The notes: generated from the sequence alone by a model not told the origin. A stretch of 64,000 nucleotides of DNA from Eonycteris spelaea (GCA_003508835.1 PUFA01000202.1:2852001-2916000), one strand, 5' to 3'. Positions 27,011 through 39,116 are shown, counted from the stretch's first letter. Made by a program: numbers and translations.

Positions 27011-28369
27011 CTTTGTGATACAGCCGATCAGACCGCTAGGCACCCCCCGGGTGGGAACATGTGATCGTGGAAGGGGGAAAGAATTTAGAGTTAAAAAAAA
27101 AAAATAACTGTAGAGGAAAACAACTGAGCCACAACCAATGAACTGAGGCCTCAAGGGGCAGGTCCCAGACCTCGGGTAATTTAATGTCACTTGACGTTAA
27201 TATCCTTTAACAGAGAGGGGTAGGGAATATTGACGATTATGTCCAATAATACAAGTCAAACCTCTCTTTAAGCTGAAGTAAGGGATTTATTCTATGCACT
27301 AACTGTAGTAGAGTATTTCGCTTATTTGGAATTGCCTTTCTTTTCACAGTTTTTCCAGCACCTATAACTGGCAGGCATTAGTCATTCACACTCAGCAAGG
27401 GCAGAGAGAACATACCTGGGTATCGTTACACAGCCTTGTTCAAGATAAGTGTTCTGAAACCAAGTTTCTAAATCACTGGAAGAGTAGCAAGACCACCAGA
27501 GGTATGGGAAGCGTGGCTTATGCTTTTTATTCTAAATGTTTTATTGCTCAATTTCTTAGTAGTGAGAAATAGAAGGCATACGATGACTATATTTTTAAAT
27601 ATATTTTCCTCTCCGTTATTTATTTATTGGCTTTCATACCAGTGAAACATTCACCATCTTTCTAGTTTTTGTTCTTTCTTCGGTTTTCATTTCCAACCAG
27701 ATGACTTTCTGGGAGGTTGGTCAAGGGATTAAATGTGATTTTTTTAAAGTCTCTTCTTCCCTGTACTATGTCACACGCTGTGTGGTTCCAGAATTCAGCT
27801 TCTAGGACTGAGACGGGACTCTCTACTAAGAAACATACGTGCACGCATCACAGAAAATCTCAGCCCAGACAGGTCTGCAGCCCGAGGCGCGTTTAAACAT
27901 TTCTGTCCAAGGACACTTCCTTCTTGAGTGGGAATAGGACCGATTTACATTTCATTGCTTGGGTAGGCAGTGTTGGTGGAAACCTGAGTTAAATGGCTTG
28001 GAATCTCTGGTGAATTCTTGGGATGTTCTTGTGCCCCTGTGGGTTGAAGCCTGGGCCAGCTGTCCCAGGCCTTCTGGGTCTGACTTCATAACCAGGTCCA
28101 TGCCACTGAAACTCAACAAATCGGTTGTCTCTATCCGCATGGGGATAGTAATATCCAGAGTCTACCTCATAGGGCCACTCGCAGCTCAAGTGAGATGATG
28201 CACGTGAAAACAGTTTTGTGAGTCGGACAGAGCTGGCCGTGCGTTGGCTGTTATCTTAGGAGAGGGTTACATGGGTGAAGAAGTACCCCCCAGTGGGAGT
28301 CCTGACTCACAGGTCTGCTTGACTTCCTGTCAAACACTTCCCTCGACCTCGTGGCTCAGGGTCCCTGAA

Positions 28370-28510
28370 GGAGCAGGTTGTCGGGAGAGAGCATGGTCTG
28401 CAAGCCTGGGACTCTGGGCAGGTCCCCAGCCCCACGCTACACGGAGATGCATGTGGGAGAATCGCCGAAACTTTTCAGTTTCTTCACCTGTAAAATGAGA
28501 TGTGTGGACC
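28370..28510 (+). repeat. MIR-like SINE
   Basis: 'GAGAGCATGGTCTGCAAGCC' then 'TTTCTTCACCTGTAAAATGA' in MIR order. Confidence 0.45.
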
Positions 28511-28530
28511 AAAAAAACCTTATATATTCT

Positions 28531-28985
28531 GTAAGTGTGGTGAAAATTTAACAAACCTCACTAAAATGGAGTTGGGAGGCGGGCAGGGGGAGCTCTCACA
28601 CAGTCCCGCCCCATGTCAATTACAGGAAGAGATGTCAGTTACAGACACCAGCAGAAGGGTCAGCAGGAAAGGCCCATCGATCATGGTCCTCAGCAGGAAA
28701 AGATGCACATTGCATCTCCTGCAAGAAATCCACTCCCCAGGAACCCGGCCGGCCCGTGAGAAACTGTCATCTCCTGAAAAATTCTCTTCTCTCCAATGAG
28801 CTTTTGTTCAAAACAACCCCTCCCAACTTCCTTCTTTTTCTCCATAAAATCAGATCCCTCTGTGTGTTGAGCCTGCCCCTGGCTTTTGCTAGAGCTTGCA
28901 TGTCCCGAATTATAACTCTTTGCTGCTCCCTAATAACCCCATTTTGCTGGTGAAATAACTGACTTATTTCCAAGGTCAATGGTAT
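28531..28985 (+). mobile_element. Probable solitary endogenous retrovirus LTR
   Basis: The stretch opens with TGT-type sequence leading into 'AACAAACCTCACTAAAATGG', has a TATA-like CATAAAATC in the middle and a 3' part 'CTAATAACCCCATTTTGCTG' followed by 'TGAAATAACTGACTTATTTC', typical of mammalian ERV LTR 3' ends. No retroviral coding region flanks it. Both ends are approximate and the family is not assigned. Confidence 0.45.
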
Positions 28986-29539
28986 AAAAACCATGCTTTC
29001 TAGACTTTCTAAGATACTCACGATTTAGTGAAATTTGCACAGTGTGAGCTCAAGGACCTGTCTTCGTCACTGAGGTGTCCTCTGGTGGCATAGACGAGGC
29101 CTGACGCAGGAGGTACCCAATAAATACGTGTTGACCATAAGAATGATGGTTCAACCATAGCCGTAACTGGCTTGTGGGGTAACTTTATCTTTTCATGCAA
29201 TTTTATCCTTTTCAATACAAATGAATAGTTGAGTGTGTACCTCTATGCATTAATAAAAGGAATGCTTTTCTCAGATTTACTCTCCACATTAAGCCACAAA
29301 CCCTAAAACTGACTCTAACGCTGATTTGAAGAAAAAGTTCATCGTGCCTTGCAAGGATATAATATTTAAACTGGGGATTTCCTGGGATTTAGTTCCGTCA
29401 CTTTGTCTATGTCATATCTTTCAGCACTAAAATGTTAAGATCTAGAACTGAAGAGCTCGGCAACTTTTCTTTTACTCCTTCCCACGCTCACCCCCACCCC
29501 CTCCTCCGGGCCTCCTTTGGGCCTCCCAGCATGCTCTGT

Positions 29540-29700
29540 AGTGAATTCCAAGTTGTTTCTAGGCTCAGGGTCTTTGCACATAAGATTCCGTTCCCCGAAA
29601 TCACCTCCCTCCCTCTCTCTGTCACCGGGCGAGCTCCTACTCCCCTTCCAGGCTCAGCTTGAAACGTTGTTAGATGTTTCCTGACCCCCTAAGAGTGGGC
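29540..29700 (+). repeat. L2 fragment
   Basis: 'CAGGGTCTTTGCACATAAGA', 'GGCTCAGCTTGAAACGTTGT' and 'TTTCCTGACCCCCTAAGAG' match the 3' ORF-end segment of L2. Confidence 0.55.
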
Positions 29701-29770
29701 CAGGTGCCAGCAGCACCTGGATGTTCTTCTCAAGCAACAAGTCTGCACCGTGTCGTTTATCACACCAGAT

Positions 29771-29786
29771 GGTTAGGGTTAGGGTG
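29771..29786 (+). repeat. Short telomere-like repeat
   Basis: GGTTAGGGTTAGGGTG: two TTAGGG units plus partials. It is short enough to be chance. Confidence 0.5.
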
Positions 29787-29989
29787 CAGGGGATGAGGGC
29801 ACAGGCGCTGGCGTTCTCAGCGGGCTAGCAGGGCAGATGGGGCAGGACGATGCCCCTTCAATGGCACGTAAAAGGGCTCTGAGTACTGCATGGCTGAAGG
29901 ATTCATACCCCGAAGCGTATAGAATGAGGCTAGGCACATAGTATTATGTAACGTTTGCTGATTCCGGCGTTAAATATTATCATCTGTTT

Positions 29990-30095
29990 GCTCAGCTCTG
30001 AGCCCATCGGCCCCCTGGGAGTAGAAACCATGTTTTAATTCACTGCTCTATCCCAGCGCCATCCATTTCTGTAAATATTTGTTGAATAAATGGAT
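29990..30095 (+). repeat. L2 3' end
   Basis: 'CCTGGGAGTAGAAACCATG', 'TTCACTGCTCTATCCCAGCG' and the terminal 'AATATTTGTTGAATAAATGG' are diagnostic of the L2 3' tail. Confidence 0.6.
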
Positions 30096-30509
30096 TTGTC
30101 TTTTCTGCTTCATTAAAGCCACACAGGACACCTCTTGCCTAACCGAAGATGATAACCCTCGCCCAATACTCAAAGAGGAAGCACGTGAGTAGGTGGGGGA
30201 TGGGAGCAGCCAAGTCTTATTCCGAAGAGAATCGAGTTTTGGTACCACCGCTGTAAAGGCCGTGGCTGGTGACAAATTCCGGGAACGTTGGCTTCCCCAC
30301 GGAAGTGGTAATTGATGCAGCCGAGTGTAGACGCGTAAAAGGAAACAAAGCAGCGTAACTCCACTCTCTCATTGACCCAGTGAGGGCTGAGCCATTTTCT
30401 TTTGCGTCTGCCGGAGCAGACACTCTGTTTTCCAGGCTGTGCCGCGTCAGCCCAAGTTCAGCGTCCACAGTCCACACGCTCCTTAGCGTGGGTCACGACG
30501 TCATTCAGG

Positions 30510-30690
30510 ACCTGGGCCCCTGCCTGCTTCTCCAGCCTCAGGCATCGTCATTGCCATCCCGTCCCGGCCTTCCCTTACAGCATCTTTGCCCGTGGCCGGA
30601 GCGCCCCGCCCCTAGCTCAGAAACCCCACCTCTGTTCCTCAAGACTTGGCTCTGGTGCCGCGACGAGGAAAGGCTTCCCTGACTCCCCCC
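30510..30690 (+). repeat. Possible L2 fragment, CpG-rich
   Basis: 'CATCTTTGCCCGTGGCCGGA' and 'GAGGAAAGGCTTCCCTGACT' resemble the same L2 segment as at 29540, but diverged. Confidence 0.35.
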
Positions 30691-31299
30691 CGATGTGTTC
30701 TGTGCCCCGGTTGCTTGCCGTGCAGGGTCAGTCACAGCGGGATTGCCTCATGTGGCCGTCGTGCTTCTGCGGGGCTGGGATCGGACTCATGCCTTTCGAA
30801 GCAGCGTCGCCAGCACCGGGCTCTGCGCACGGAAGGGAGCAGGTCCACGCTCACGTGGGGTCCGACTACGGCATGAGTGAGCGGCGGGGTGACGGGCTGG
30901 ACGGTCGGGACTGCTTAGATGTCCCCTTCACACCCTCACTCTGAATGTTCTCATTCTTGCCTCATGGGCTTAGACGCAGCCTCCGAGGCTCCTTCTGGAC
31001 AACCTCGAGTAACTAACTGTAGCCGCTCAGTCTCATGCTCTTTCTGGGAAATAGAGATTGTTTGCACATATTAAAGGAACGCATGGTCCCCAGTTTACAA
31101 TAAGTTGCATGTACACGACCATCCGCAAATAACAGTTTTGTTTCTTCATTCTTCATGTTTACGCCTTTGGTGTTCTTAATGGGTTGGCACAGATTTCCAG
31201 GTCAGGGGGCAGTGACGCTGGGCATCCTTATCCTGCTTCCGGTCTCGGAGAGAGGACACCCGAAATTTCTCCATCAAACCAGGTACAGATTGATTTTCA

Positions 31300-31450
31300 A
31301 AGCTCGTCTGTTACGTGCCATTGAGTCAGCACCCGCTCCTGGTGACCCTGTGAAGGGGCGATGTCCCGTCCTGGGCGGCCCCGCTCGGCTCCTGCGCACT
31401 GACGCCGATGGCCTCCTTCAGGGAGTCAACTCGTCTCAGAGTTCGTTTTT
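31300..31450 (+). repeat. Possible old RTE-type non-LTR fragment
   Basis: 'TTACGTGCCATTGAGTCAGC' followed by 'CTCCTGGTGACCCTGTG' resembles a retroposon module known in several mammals that reads 'GTCGAGTCGGTTCCGACTC..GGCGACCC'. Similarity fades after about 100 bases. Confidence 0.3.
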
Positions 31451-31979
31451 CTGTTTTAGTAGACTTACATCTGTTTCTGGTCTCTGACGTGCAGCCATGA
31501 GTGAAATCTATACCTTGCCCTATATTACTTAATCTTTCCCACAGCTCACAATTTATTTTCCTCCTCTCCCCATCCTGGAGAGATTAGACGTTCCAGCTTA
31601 TATGGAGCCCAGCAAGGAGACAGTTATGCTGCTCCAGCTTGTACTGGAGGAAGATTTGTAGAAGGCAGAGTGTTCGAGATCCACCCCTGAGCTGAGCTAA
31701 CCCCAATGCAAAAGCTCCTCCCCCACCCCCACTTCCTTGGAGTGGATGAGAAACACTCTCGCTTTTCCCGTGTCCAAATTCTGTTCTAAAGTATCAGATC
31801 TTCTTCAACATCTGAATGCATCATGCTTTAGTGAAACATTTATTTTCACACATTATGTATTTTTTTAAAAGTCTACTTTTAAAAAAGTGCATCTGAAAGC
31901 AGTTCCCACAAGTGAACACTGATGCTATCTGTTGAAAAAAAAATACTTCTTCATTAAATGTGTGCGACGATTATGTTAG

Positions 31980-32330
31980 ACCTTTGGGACAAAACTCTGA
32001 CTAAGACAGAAATAGTTCCTACCGCAGGCTAGTTGCAGCAGAGAAACAAAACACAGGAAGACAAAGTATAAAGTGTTTCAAATATGAAGAAAACAAAGGA
32101 CTGACAGAGACGAAGGAGAAGCTACTTTAGATAGAGTGGCCAGAGAAAGTCTCTACAAGGGGGTGGCATGGACGTTTTGAGTGGAAGGAGTTACCCTCGA
32201 AAAAGTTGGAACTGGGGTGGGAGTGTCCACTCTCAGCAGAGGACGGGGCAAGGCCCTGGTGTGGGAAGAGACGTTTTAGGACTTAAAAGGAAGAAGCTAA
32301 AGGCCAGCGGAAAACAAAACAAAATATAAG
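31980..32330 (+). repeat. L2-type ancient repeat
   Basis: 'CTAAGACAGAAATAGTTCCT', 'TTTAGATAGAGTGGCCAGAG' and 'GGCAAGGCCCTGGTGTGGGA' occur in the same order as in the copy at 11455. Confidence 0.5.
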
Positions 32331-34483
32331 GCCAAACCCCCCCAAGTGGTACGTTACCTATTAATAAACGAACCAAGCTCACCAAAGGCCAGGCATGGAA
32401 TGATCATGTGTGAGGTGTCATTCCGGTCCCTGTAGGCGGTCAGTTTGTCACACTAAGGTGACCAGCCTGGATGATGGAACTGGAGAGCTGGCACTGGCAA
32501 CCACAAGGACTGGCCCAAGGGAAGGGCACCTCACTGACAGCTGTCCAGGTGGGTCTGCTCCTGTCTGGTTCTCCCCGTCCTCTTTTCTGGGTATTTTTAC
32601 CGTGAGAAACACTGAAAACACATTCAGAATCTCTGAGTTGAGCTGGAACGATTTCTGTGGAAATAGGCAGAAAGCCAATTCAATTAGAAAAACAAAATGA
32701 TGGTGGTGGGGGGTGGGGGGGCAGAGATCTAATCTTCCATGTGGCTGGAAAGTACAGGCCGGATTCGGGATGGCGGAATCGAACACCTAAAATAAACGTC
32801 TCTCTCACTTTTTCTGTTTCTCTTCTCCGCTCTTCTTTTCTATATTTTGACTCCACATTCAAGCTCCGCCCTCCGGCATCTTCAGAGTTATTGTTCTTGC
32901 AGAGAACAGCTCTGGTGGAGAAAGAGGGCTTCTCTCGCCTTCGCCTCTGGGTCCAGCGCCCATTTCTGAAGAGATCGCTGGCCTGGGGAAGTGGGAGCGC
33001 CGGGCAGGCCTGGGGTACAGACCCAGCTCTGGCGATGGGGCAGGCGGAGGCAGAGGTGGGAGGTGTCCGGGGGGAGGCAGCCTCCTCCAGAGAGGACTGA
33101 AGTTGAGGGACGGTTGGTTCCTCCGAAGGGAAGTTAGGGTGTGGTTATAGAAAGAAGTGTGGACGCCTGTATGCATGCTGAGCCACCGGAAAGACAGGAG
33201 CCTTGCGGAGCGATTCATCTCGCGGCTTCCCATCTTCCACGCACGTGATTTTAAAAAATGCTCCCACTGAAAAGCGTGCGGTTATTCCACGCATGCGTGA
33301 AAATGCATGTACCGACTCCCCCCAGAGAGCGCACCTTCCTTTGTGTCTAGCTCCATGAACTTTCAATGATTTTTTATTCTTCTTTTCCGACGCCACAGGG
33401 ATAAACTCCTAATTCGATCACTCTTCACACAGTGTAAAACGGTAAAGGGAAAAATAAGGTGACTCCTCTCGAAAGGCAAGGAAAGGGTAAACGATGAGCA
33501 GGGAGCCCCTCCCACGGGATGCGTTCAATTCTGCTAATTGGCAATAACAAGAATTACCTGCTCTGCAGGGACCTGAGGTCTTTGGCCAATTTAGCTATTT
33601 CCACTCTACCTCTCCAGGGGAAGATTCTCACGAGTCCACCTGCTGGGAATCGAACTGCTTGGGTGGCAGAGGGTTGGCGTTCATGGGCTCTCCGGAACCC
33701 TGGCCAGGGTTCCCTTAAGACAAGAGCTTGGGGTTGATTCGCTTCCCGGCCTTCGGCTGCATGGCCCCCATCTCCACCTCTAGTTGTGTGCGGAGGACGA
33801 TGGATTGGCCCCTTGGTGCAAAGCAGCGTCCTGGGGGATAGCTCTTTAATTAGGGTGACCTGTTTTAGCGCTGTCATTCAGGTGTAATTATTAATAACAC
33901 CCCTCCTCAAGGTCAAAAATGGTCCCATTTTGGATGAAATTCTGTGGTCACCCTGCTTAAAATGCGGTTAATTCTTCCCTTCCTCAGGCAGGGAGGGCAC
34001 ACCTGGAGGGGCCTACTAGGGCAGACCCTGGACACAGCCCCTCTGTTACATGGGCAGGTCTCGTTCTTTAGAACATGTGTAGGAAGTACAAGGAGCCCAA
34101 CCTCTCTGAAATTCTGACGTTCATCCATGAAAACTTCTAAAACGCCGCCCTTGAAATGCTGGGGTCTGAGACCTTTCATTCTTTTTTTTCTTTTTTTCTT
34201 TTTTTTTTTTTTTTGGCCTCGTATCACAAGGATTTCCCATCCCCTAACCTGGTCCAGGGATCCTTTCTACTCCTCACCCTCCCTCACCTTAGCCAAGGGC
34301 AGTTAGGGACCTGCACTGCAGCATCCCTCGCCCAGCCAGCGTGGAACTCTTTTGGCTGCAAGAGCTAGAACTTAAAATAGCTTAAGCCCAAAGGGGAATG
34401 TTTTGGCTCATGTAACTAAAAGTCTGGGGTACTTGGTTTCAGGCAGATCAAACAATATCAGAAGGATTTGCTTGTGCATGCAT

Positions 34484-34490
34484 TCTCTCT

Positions 34491-34554
<64 letters not shown>

Positions 34555-34581
34555 CACCACACACAACACAACACACACACC
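34484..34581. repeat. Compound (CT)n(AC)n microsatellite
   Basis: About 23 CT units with one interruption run directly into about 12 AC units and a degraded AC tail. The plus-strand purine/pyrimidine asymmetry is extreme. Confidence 0.9.
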
Positions 34582-35173
34582 TTTTCTCAGCTCTGCTTCC
34601 TTTAGTAGCTCATTGAATATACAGCAATGCAATTAATTCACTGGCAGGTGTTGACCCTGTGCCCTCTCTCAACCACAAAGACTCAAAGACTCAGGGCTGA
34701 GGTGGGTTCTTTCCCCAAAGGTGCTGTTAGCAAAAAAAAAAATAAATAAATAAAATAAAATAAAATAAAAAGGGTGGGGTGGATGCTTCTCCGGGGAAGG
34801 AAAAACAGCAGAGGACCACCTTACACCTGGAAGCTTAAACAGTGTATGCAAATCTAGCCAGGTCAATTCCTCTTTTGAAAGGGGAGGATTAGAAGAGTTA
34901 TCTATTCCACCTTGAAGTGAAAGGGTGGCGGTGGGGGGGGTATGGGAGAGGAAGGCCAGTGTAAATATTTGCTTAATTTAAAAATAAAATAAGAGCCACG
35001 CCCACGGACTTAAGAGTTTAGCCTTTCCTGAAGTCGCCGTGTGCCTTTGGGACCTGTTGGCAAGACAGAAAGAACCTCATTCTCCACGGGTGACGGTCGA
35101 GGTGGCAGAGGCCTCCTCTCCTCCTCTCACGCTGTCCAGTACCTTCCCCTGAGGACACCAGGCGCGCATGATG

Positions 35174-35221
35174 AGGAAGAAAGGAATGTCATTTCCGAGG
35201 AAGAAAGGAATGTCCTTTCCG
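35174..35221 (+). repeat. Tandem 24-bp duplication
   Basis: Two adjacent 24-base copies beginning AGGAAGAAAGGAATGTC, differing at one base (ATTTCC versus CTTTCC). Confidence 0.9.
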
Positions 35222-37265
35222 TCTGGTCTCAGACTCGCTATCCTCGCTGGGAATGAGCCGTTTGTTAATTTCCATCTCAACGTCTTGGACGAGGATCCGT
35301 AGCAGGAATGAGTTAATTCGGCAAGTATTTGTTGAATGCCTAATGTCTTATCCTTTCTCCTCCCTCTGCCGTCACCCCATGGAGCTCTAATCTTAAAAAC
35401 CAAACAAATAATCACCCCACAGAAAACCCTCCTCAGAGCTACCCTCCTCCCTTCCCAGCTATCAATCGCCCCTTCAACCCAGTTTCACACTGAGTTCCCT
35501 ATGTGGGATCTGCATTCTGTCACCTCCTTTCCCCTCCTCCGGCCAGGCCACTCGAGTCCCACTTCTGCTCTCCCTGGAACTAAAGAGTTTAAGGAAAGAG
35601 CATCGCTTTCTGGGGACACAAACCCTTTGTCTGTGGCTTTTTTATGGAACTCGAATACTGGGTAGAAACTGTCTGTGTGAGGTTGACTGACTAGGGTGTG
35701 AGCCTGTTGGGGGTGAGACATGGCCGGTCGTTAGTGTCTTCCTGGTGAGTGTCATCGTATGTCCACCTCAGGCGTGGTGACTAGCATGTAGCAAGTGTGA
35801 CGTAGATCTTCACTGCAGAAACTAGCCGGCCTGGACTGGCAGCAAGAGAGAAGGGCCGGGTTTGGTAAGGGATGGAGGTAAGTGAGACGGTAGGTACCGT
35901 GAGCTGAAGTTAGAAGTGGGGGAGAGGAGGGGGTACTGTGTTAGCAGCAAGGCGGAAGATCCTGCAGCGGGGCCGTAGACAACGCTGAGTGCTACAAGCC
36001 AGTGTATCATCTTTTCAAAGACGTCAGAGGATCTGCCCAACTCTAAGGTTTATCGATTATCTTTTCAAGGGGGAGGATGGGCAGTTTCTCAGGAATGTGA
36101 CTGGCCAGCTGACCACTGAGGAGCAGTAGTTTGTAGGGTCTGGAAAATGCAAGGGCCGCAGCACGATGAACTCAGGGGGCGTGCAACAGCATCTCTGAGG
36201 AGGCAGGTGATCACACCTCTAGGTTCTCATCGATGCCACGCCTTAAATGAATCCAGCCCCTCTTCTCCCCGAGGTTCTCTCAGGAAAGGGAACTGCCACC
36301 CAACAGCAAGTATATGTACTTTTCGTAAATGTCAATTACATCCGCCACGCCAACGTTTTCATCCGCCTGCACTGGAAATGGGAGAGGCGGAGGGGAATGT
36401 GACGGGCTCACACTGTCCCATGACTTAGAGCCTCCTGGACCTGCTCCTTTCCCAGCTCTGTTCATTACGTACTGACCGTCCTCGTGAGAGAACATCGCTT
36501 GCAGTCACGTAGTCTCTATGTGGCCTTTCCATGATTTTTTTCCCACGAGGGGTCTGGGGGTGTAGTTCCAGAATTAGACAGGAATTTGTGGAGGATGTCA
36601 CAGACTCTTGATAGGCTGGACGTGGCGTCCTCTCTTGCAGCCAACGTCTTCCGTCCCTAACCCCCCCGCCCCCGCGCACACGGTGGCCGTACGCTGGACA
36701 CTGAGTCCCTGAAGATGAAGGAGAGATAAGCAGACGGTCCCGCACGCTTAATTCGGCAGCACACGTGGTCGTCCGTTCGTTGTTTTCAGTTTTTTAATCC
36801 CTTTTCTTGAAAAGATGCCTGGGACAAGGCCAGCGTCGGAGGGAGGAATGTCACCGGGTCAGGATCTGGAAACAATCAGATCTCTCGGTTTTCAGGACGA
36901 AGCGCCAAGTTCTTAAGGAACCTGAATTCCTGGTGAGCAGGCAAGGTCTTGAACCCGCCTCCGGCAAGATTCCGGCGGTTTAAAAACAAAACAACAAAAC
37001 AAAACAAAACAGGAAAAAGAAAAGTCTGCTGAGAAACCAAGGCGACCCAAAGCGAACCCATCCCAAACGTCCTCCTTCCTCAAGGAAAGGCCTCCCCGCA
37101 CCGCAGAGTCCGCCCGCACCGCGCGACAGCTCGGCGGCCGGCGCCCGATCCGCGGACGCCGCCCCGTGCCCCGCAGCGCCGGGGACGCAGGGGGCGCTTC
37201 GGCACCAGCCCCGGGGGCGCGTCCCGGCCGGCCGGAGCAGCCGAGGCGGCAGGAAGTCGCCGGGA

Positions 37266-37290
37266 ACTACAAATCGAGGCATGCTGGGAA
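37266..37290 (+). promoter_or_regulatory. ZNF143/THAP11-like element
   Basis: ACTACA at 37266 followed 7 bases later by GCATGCTGGGAA at 37279 resembles the ACTACAnnTCCCAGCATGC motif bound by ZNF143 and THAP11 at many housekeeping promoters, but the second half is inverted relative to consensus. Confidence 0.4.
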
Positions 37291-37478
37291 CATCGCCCTG
37301 CTCCTCCCAGGAAATGTCCTTTGTCCAGCCCTACAGGAAGCCCCAGCGAGGAGTGCGCCGGGCGGCCAGCCAGGGTGCCAGCCCGCGGCCGCCGCTGCCG
37401 CCGCCGCCGCACGGGGTGCGGGAGTCGCGCCGGCCGCTCGGTGCCCCGGCGCCGGCCGCGCCGCGCCGCGCCGCGCAG
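37290..37478 (+). other. ZNF697: ZNF697 non-coding exon 1 (predicted)
   Basis: Within the CpG island a GC-rich stretch ends CGCGCAG followed by a good donor GTAGGAG at 37479. The next coding exon begins with its own acceptor and 37 untranslated bases, so a 5' non-coding exon is required upstream. The start is a guess placed just after the ZNF143-like motif. Other donors in the island are possible. Confidence 0.35.
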
Positions 37479-39064
37479 GTAGGAGCCGCCTGCCTCGGGG
37501 CTCGCGCGCCGCGGGGATGGGGCTCCCCGGGGCTCCCCGGACCCCCGCGCACCGCTGCGGGGAAGGGCGTGCGCCCCGAGCGCGCGGAGCCGCTGCGCAC
37601 AGTGCTGCCTCGCAGGCTGGAGCCGCTGTCCGCTCCCGCGGGGTGCAGGGGCGCCCCGCAAGCCGGGGCTGAGCCCCCGCCGGGGTCAGTGGTGAGGGGC
37701 GGGGAGGAGGAGGAGGAGGCTGAGAGGCGAGGGAGGCGCGCTGCGAGCGGGGGTCGGACCGTCCCGCCGACCACCGAAGGGGGCATCCGAGACCCTAGGA
37801 GCGGCCGAGCCCAGGAGGAGCTTGAAAGGCGGGGAGACGGTGGAGGGCTTTGTGTGCCGCTGCGGACCGGGGCCGGCCGCGCTGCCCTCGCCTCGTCCGC
37901 CCGCGCCCCCAGCCCCACTCGGGGCTCAGCGGAGGGGCGCCCAGGGGCGGCCGCGCGTCATCGTGGGTCCTTGTGAAACGTGTTCTCCTTTTTCTCCTCC
38001 GCTCCATTCGCGGACCAGCGTCTGCCATCAGCGCCGGCACACAGCGCAGGGAGGATGGGTGGGTGGCGAGATGGGCAGCAGCTCGCCGCCTCGGGGGCGG
38101 GGGAGGGGGTGGCCGTCGTGCCCCGGGAGGCTTCCCAGCCCCAGATGTCCCCGTCTGCCGGTGGGCGGCTGGCGGGGCGAAGCCGATGCCTTCACCCAGA
38201 ACGTCGACCCTCAGGACCGAGCCTGAGGGTGGGGTGAAGTGCGTATTGGGGTGGGGGGTGCGGTAAGAGGCGGAGTGGGGGCAGCCGCCACAGGGGCGCT
38301 GAGTGGACCTTATGGCCAGGCCTCAGAATCCGATCACCACTGCCCCTGGGACTTTGCACGGTTACCCCCCCCCCCCCCGCCGTAGTGAATCACCCTCCCC
38401 TCGCCGGAGCGCCAGGCTGGACTCGATGACGAGGTGTCCTTGCCCGAATAGCGGGCCTATTTGTTCCTTAGCTGCAGGGCGGCGTGAGTACTCTGCATCC
38501 CCTGCGGCATTGTCCTCCCGCGGGGCCAGGGGTGCGGTAAAGGCGGTTGGACAAGGCTCGCAGGTTAATAGTCTTTGCGGAGCTGTGATGGATGCGTGGA
38601 CGGACAGCCGTGAGCACCGCCCAGTTGTGACCGCTGTGACTGAACTCACTGGCCTGAGGGGCCACGGGTTCTCCTCCCTCCCATCCCCTGTGCTCTTTCC
38701 TGCTGTACCCAAGTGTTTACCTCTGTCTCTTAAACAAGGCAGCATGTGGTTATTATTTAATGTGGAATACACTTTAAGAGCCAAACGAGCCTTTAAGAAT
38801 GCTGCCCGGGTGGGAGGCGATAGTCCCCAAGAACCATGGTGAGAAGGACGGTATAGGACACAGAGCCCCGCATCCCGTATGGATGTCACGTGGGGGGAAA
38901 CAGCGTTTTCCACGAGCTCCTCTAGGGAGAGATGGAGCCTCTAAAGTGAGATAAGAATGGAGCAGGGAAAACCCTGTTGTCCAAGCTGAGGGCGTGAGGA
39001 TTGTAAAAGAAAAGGCAAACACTCTGTCCATTCAGGAGATGATTTCCAGTTGGAACAGACTGGC

Positions 39065-39066
<2 letters not shown>

Positions 39067-39112
<46 letters not shown>
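39067..39112 (+). repeat. (TG)n microsatellite
   Basis: 23 perfect TG units. Confidence 0.95.

Positions 39113-39116
<4 letters not shown>

Larger units (their letters stand above)
19230..37079. other. Intergenic DNA, right part
   Basis: No exon recognised. It holds hAT relics, L1 and L2 pieces, a possible solo LTR, two short minisatellites, a second CTCF-type motif and a compound CT/AC microsatellite, all listed separately. The stretches 21.7-23.4, 25.2-26.8, 27.1-28.3, 32.4-34.1 and 35.8-37.0 kb show nothing I can name. Poly(A) or poly(T) runs occur at about 26041, 27093 and 34184-34215. Confidence 0.6.
37080..38260. promoter_or_regulatory. ZNF697: CpG island / ZNF697 promoter
   Basis: Very high GC and CpG density begins at about 37.08 kb and decays by about 38.26 kb. 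It marks the plus-strand promoter of ZNF697. A ZNF143/THAP11-like composite lies at 37266-37290. In human the canonical PHGDH gene has reported upstream transcripts that begin near the ZNF697 promoter, so the island may also fire leftwards; that is recollection and inference. No TATA box is apparent, as usual for such islands. Confidence 0.75.

Noticed and set aside
29771..29786. Chromosome fusion site marked by telomere repeats
   Set aside because: Only two TTAGGG units with no head-to-head arrangement or subtelomeric sequence.
33640..33665. tRNA B-box-like sequence on the minus strand (AGTTCGATTCCC)
   Set aside because: No convincing A box, cloverleaf or SINE body could be seen around it.
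37080..38266. Several 130-230-residue open frames in the ZNF697 CpG island
   Set aside because: Stop codons are rare in GC-rich DNA; compositions are Arg/Pro/Ala-rich with no domain, on both strands.
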